A stretch of 64,000 nt of DNA, taken from positions 1,550,001 to 1,614,000 of the forward strand of contig NZ_CP010835.1 of NCBI RefSeq assembly GCF_001577775.1, given 5' to 3'. The position numbers and the translations under genes were made by a program. Source of the DNA: Pyrococcus kukulkanii (GTDB lineage: Archaea > Methanobacteriota_B > Thermococci > Thermococcales > Thermococcaceae). This document shows, one piece after another, positions 63,864 to 64,000 of this stretch (position 1 is its first letter; each line of letters opens with the position of its first letter). The notes below the pieces were generated by a model. It did no database searches and was not told where the DNA came from. It was given only the letters and a program-made list of their open reading frames with translations.

Positions 63864-63875
63864 CAATTATAAATC

Positions 63876-64000
63876 GCTTTACTCGTATTAAAATTTTGCC
63901 AGAAACGTTTTTAAATAACATTATTTAGACCCAATAACACTTACAATAAGTATATCAATTACATAATAATTTAAAATAAAATACCACCTATAAAATTAGT
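63876..64000. other. AT-rich intergenic end, no gene seen
   Basis: About 125 bases dominated by A and T, with several TATA-like elements (for example tttttaaataac near 63910). Together with 63761-63875 the gap from the PP-loop start to the window edge is about 240 bases. No open frame with a ribosome binding site, tRNA or C/D box element was seen. Confidence 0.6.

Noticed and set aside
63840-63870. Possible third C/D box sRNA on the minus strand (CTGA then CGATGA)
   Set aside because: Only an internal D'/C'-like pair is present; no external C or D box at proper distance.

Overview
The window is from a hyperthermophilic euryarchaeon of the order Thermococcales, almost certainly Pyrococcus. 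Evidence: archaeal ribosomal and RNA polymerase genes (S13-S4-S11-Rpo3, L18e-L13-S9-Rpo10, Rpo6, S2), Cbf5, an ADP-dependent phosphofructokinase, ferredoxin-linked 2-oxoacid oxidoreductases, isopentenyl phosphate kinase, GGTGAT-type ribosome binding sites, C/D box sRNAs with perfect boxes, and a 29-bp CRISPR repeat of the GTTTCCGTAG...GTGGAAAG type used by Pyrococcus. I cannot name the species from sequence alone. A kojibiose-type GH65 locus like the one here is, from memory, known in Pyrococcus sp. ST04.

Layout. 0-6 kb: a truncated AAA ATPase, two ion-channel-like membrane proteins, an ATP-NAD kinase relative and two tandem secreted paralogues. 6-9.5 kb: Obg/DRG-type GTPase, metallo-hydrolase, UPF0235 protein and FtsY. 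9.6-15.7 kb: two back-to-back 2-oxoacid:ferredoxin oxidoreductase gene sets (delta-alpha-beta-gamma, then alpha-beta-gamma). The first is interrupted by an MNT-HEPN gene pair and has a frameshifted gamma gene. 15.7-20 kb: Fe/B12-type binding lipoprotein, small membrane protein, ASCH protein, HAD hydrolase and GlyA. 20-22.4 kb: leader and CRISPR array of 26 repeats with no cas genes, closed by a C/D box sRNA at 22.43 kb. 22.5-30 kb: ZnuCB-like ABC genes, RNase HII, GT39-like glycosyltransferase, MoeA, ADP-PFK (with a glycolytic TGM operator) and Cbf5. 30-37.9 kb: small zinc proteins, a methyltransferase, then the ribosomal/RNA polymerase cluster with three embedded tRNA genes (Ser, Leu, Pro) and a degenerate enolase homologue between rpo6 and rps2. 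37.9-43.8 kb: threonine-synthase-like enzyme, Memo, mevalonate kinase, isopentenyl phosphate kinase, ATP-dependent DNA ligase and OsmC. 43.9-48.9 kb: lipoate-ligase C-terminal domain, SpoIIM-like protein, DUF354, and UDP-ManNAc dehydrogenase plus UDP-GlcNAc 2-epimerase. 49-57.2 kb: a complete disaccharide uptake and phosphorolysis locus. 57-64 kb: phosphoesterase with a second C/D box sRNA upstream, radical SAM enzyme, GlyRS, DUF402, PvlArgDC and a PP-loop protein.

How genes work together. The 49-57 kb locus is the most coherent accessory system. A lipoprotein binding protein, two permeases and an ATPase would import an alpha-glucosyl disaccharide. A divergently transcribed TrmB-type regulator heads an overlapping operon with a beta-phosphoglucomutase-like HAD protein and a GH65 phosphorylase. 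The predicted route is disaccharide + Pi to glucose + beta-glucose 1-phosphate, then glucose 6-phosphate, feeding the modified ADP-dependent glycolysis represented by pfkC. The kor sets would oxidise 2-oxoacids to acyl-CoA with ferredoxin reduction. Mevalonate kinase and isopentenyl phosphate kinase, in overlapping genes, are two steps of the archaeal alternative mevalonate pathway. No insertion sequences, rRNA genes or replication origin were seen.
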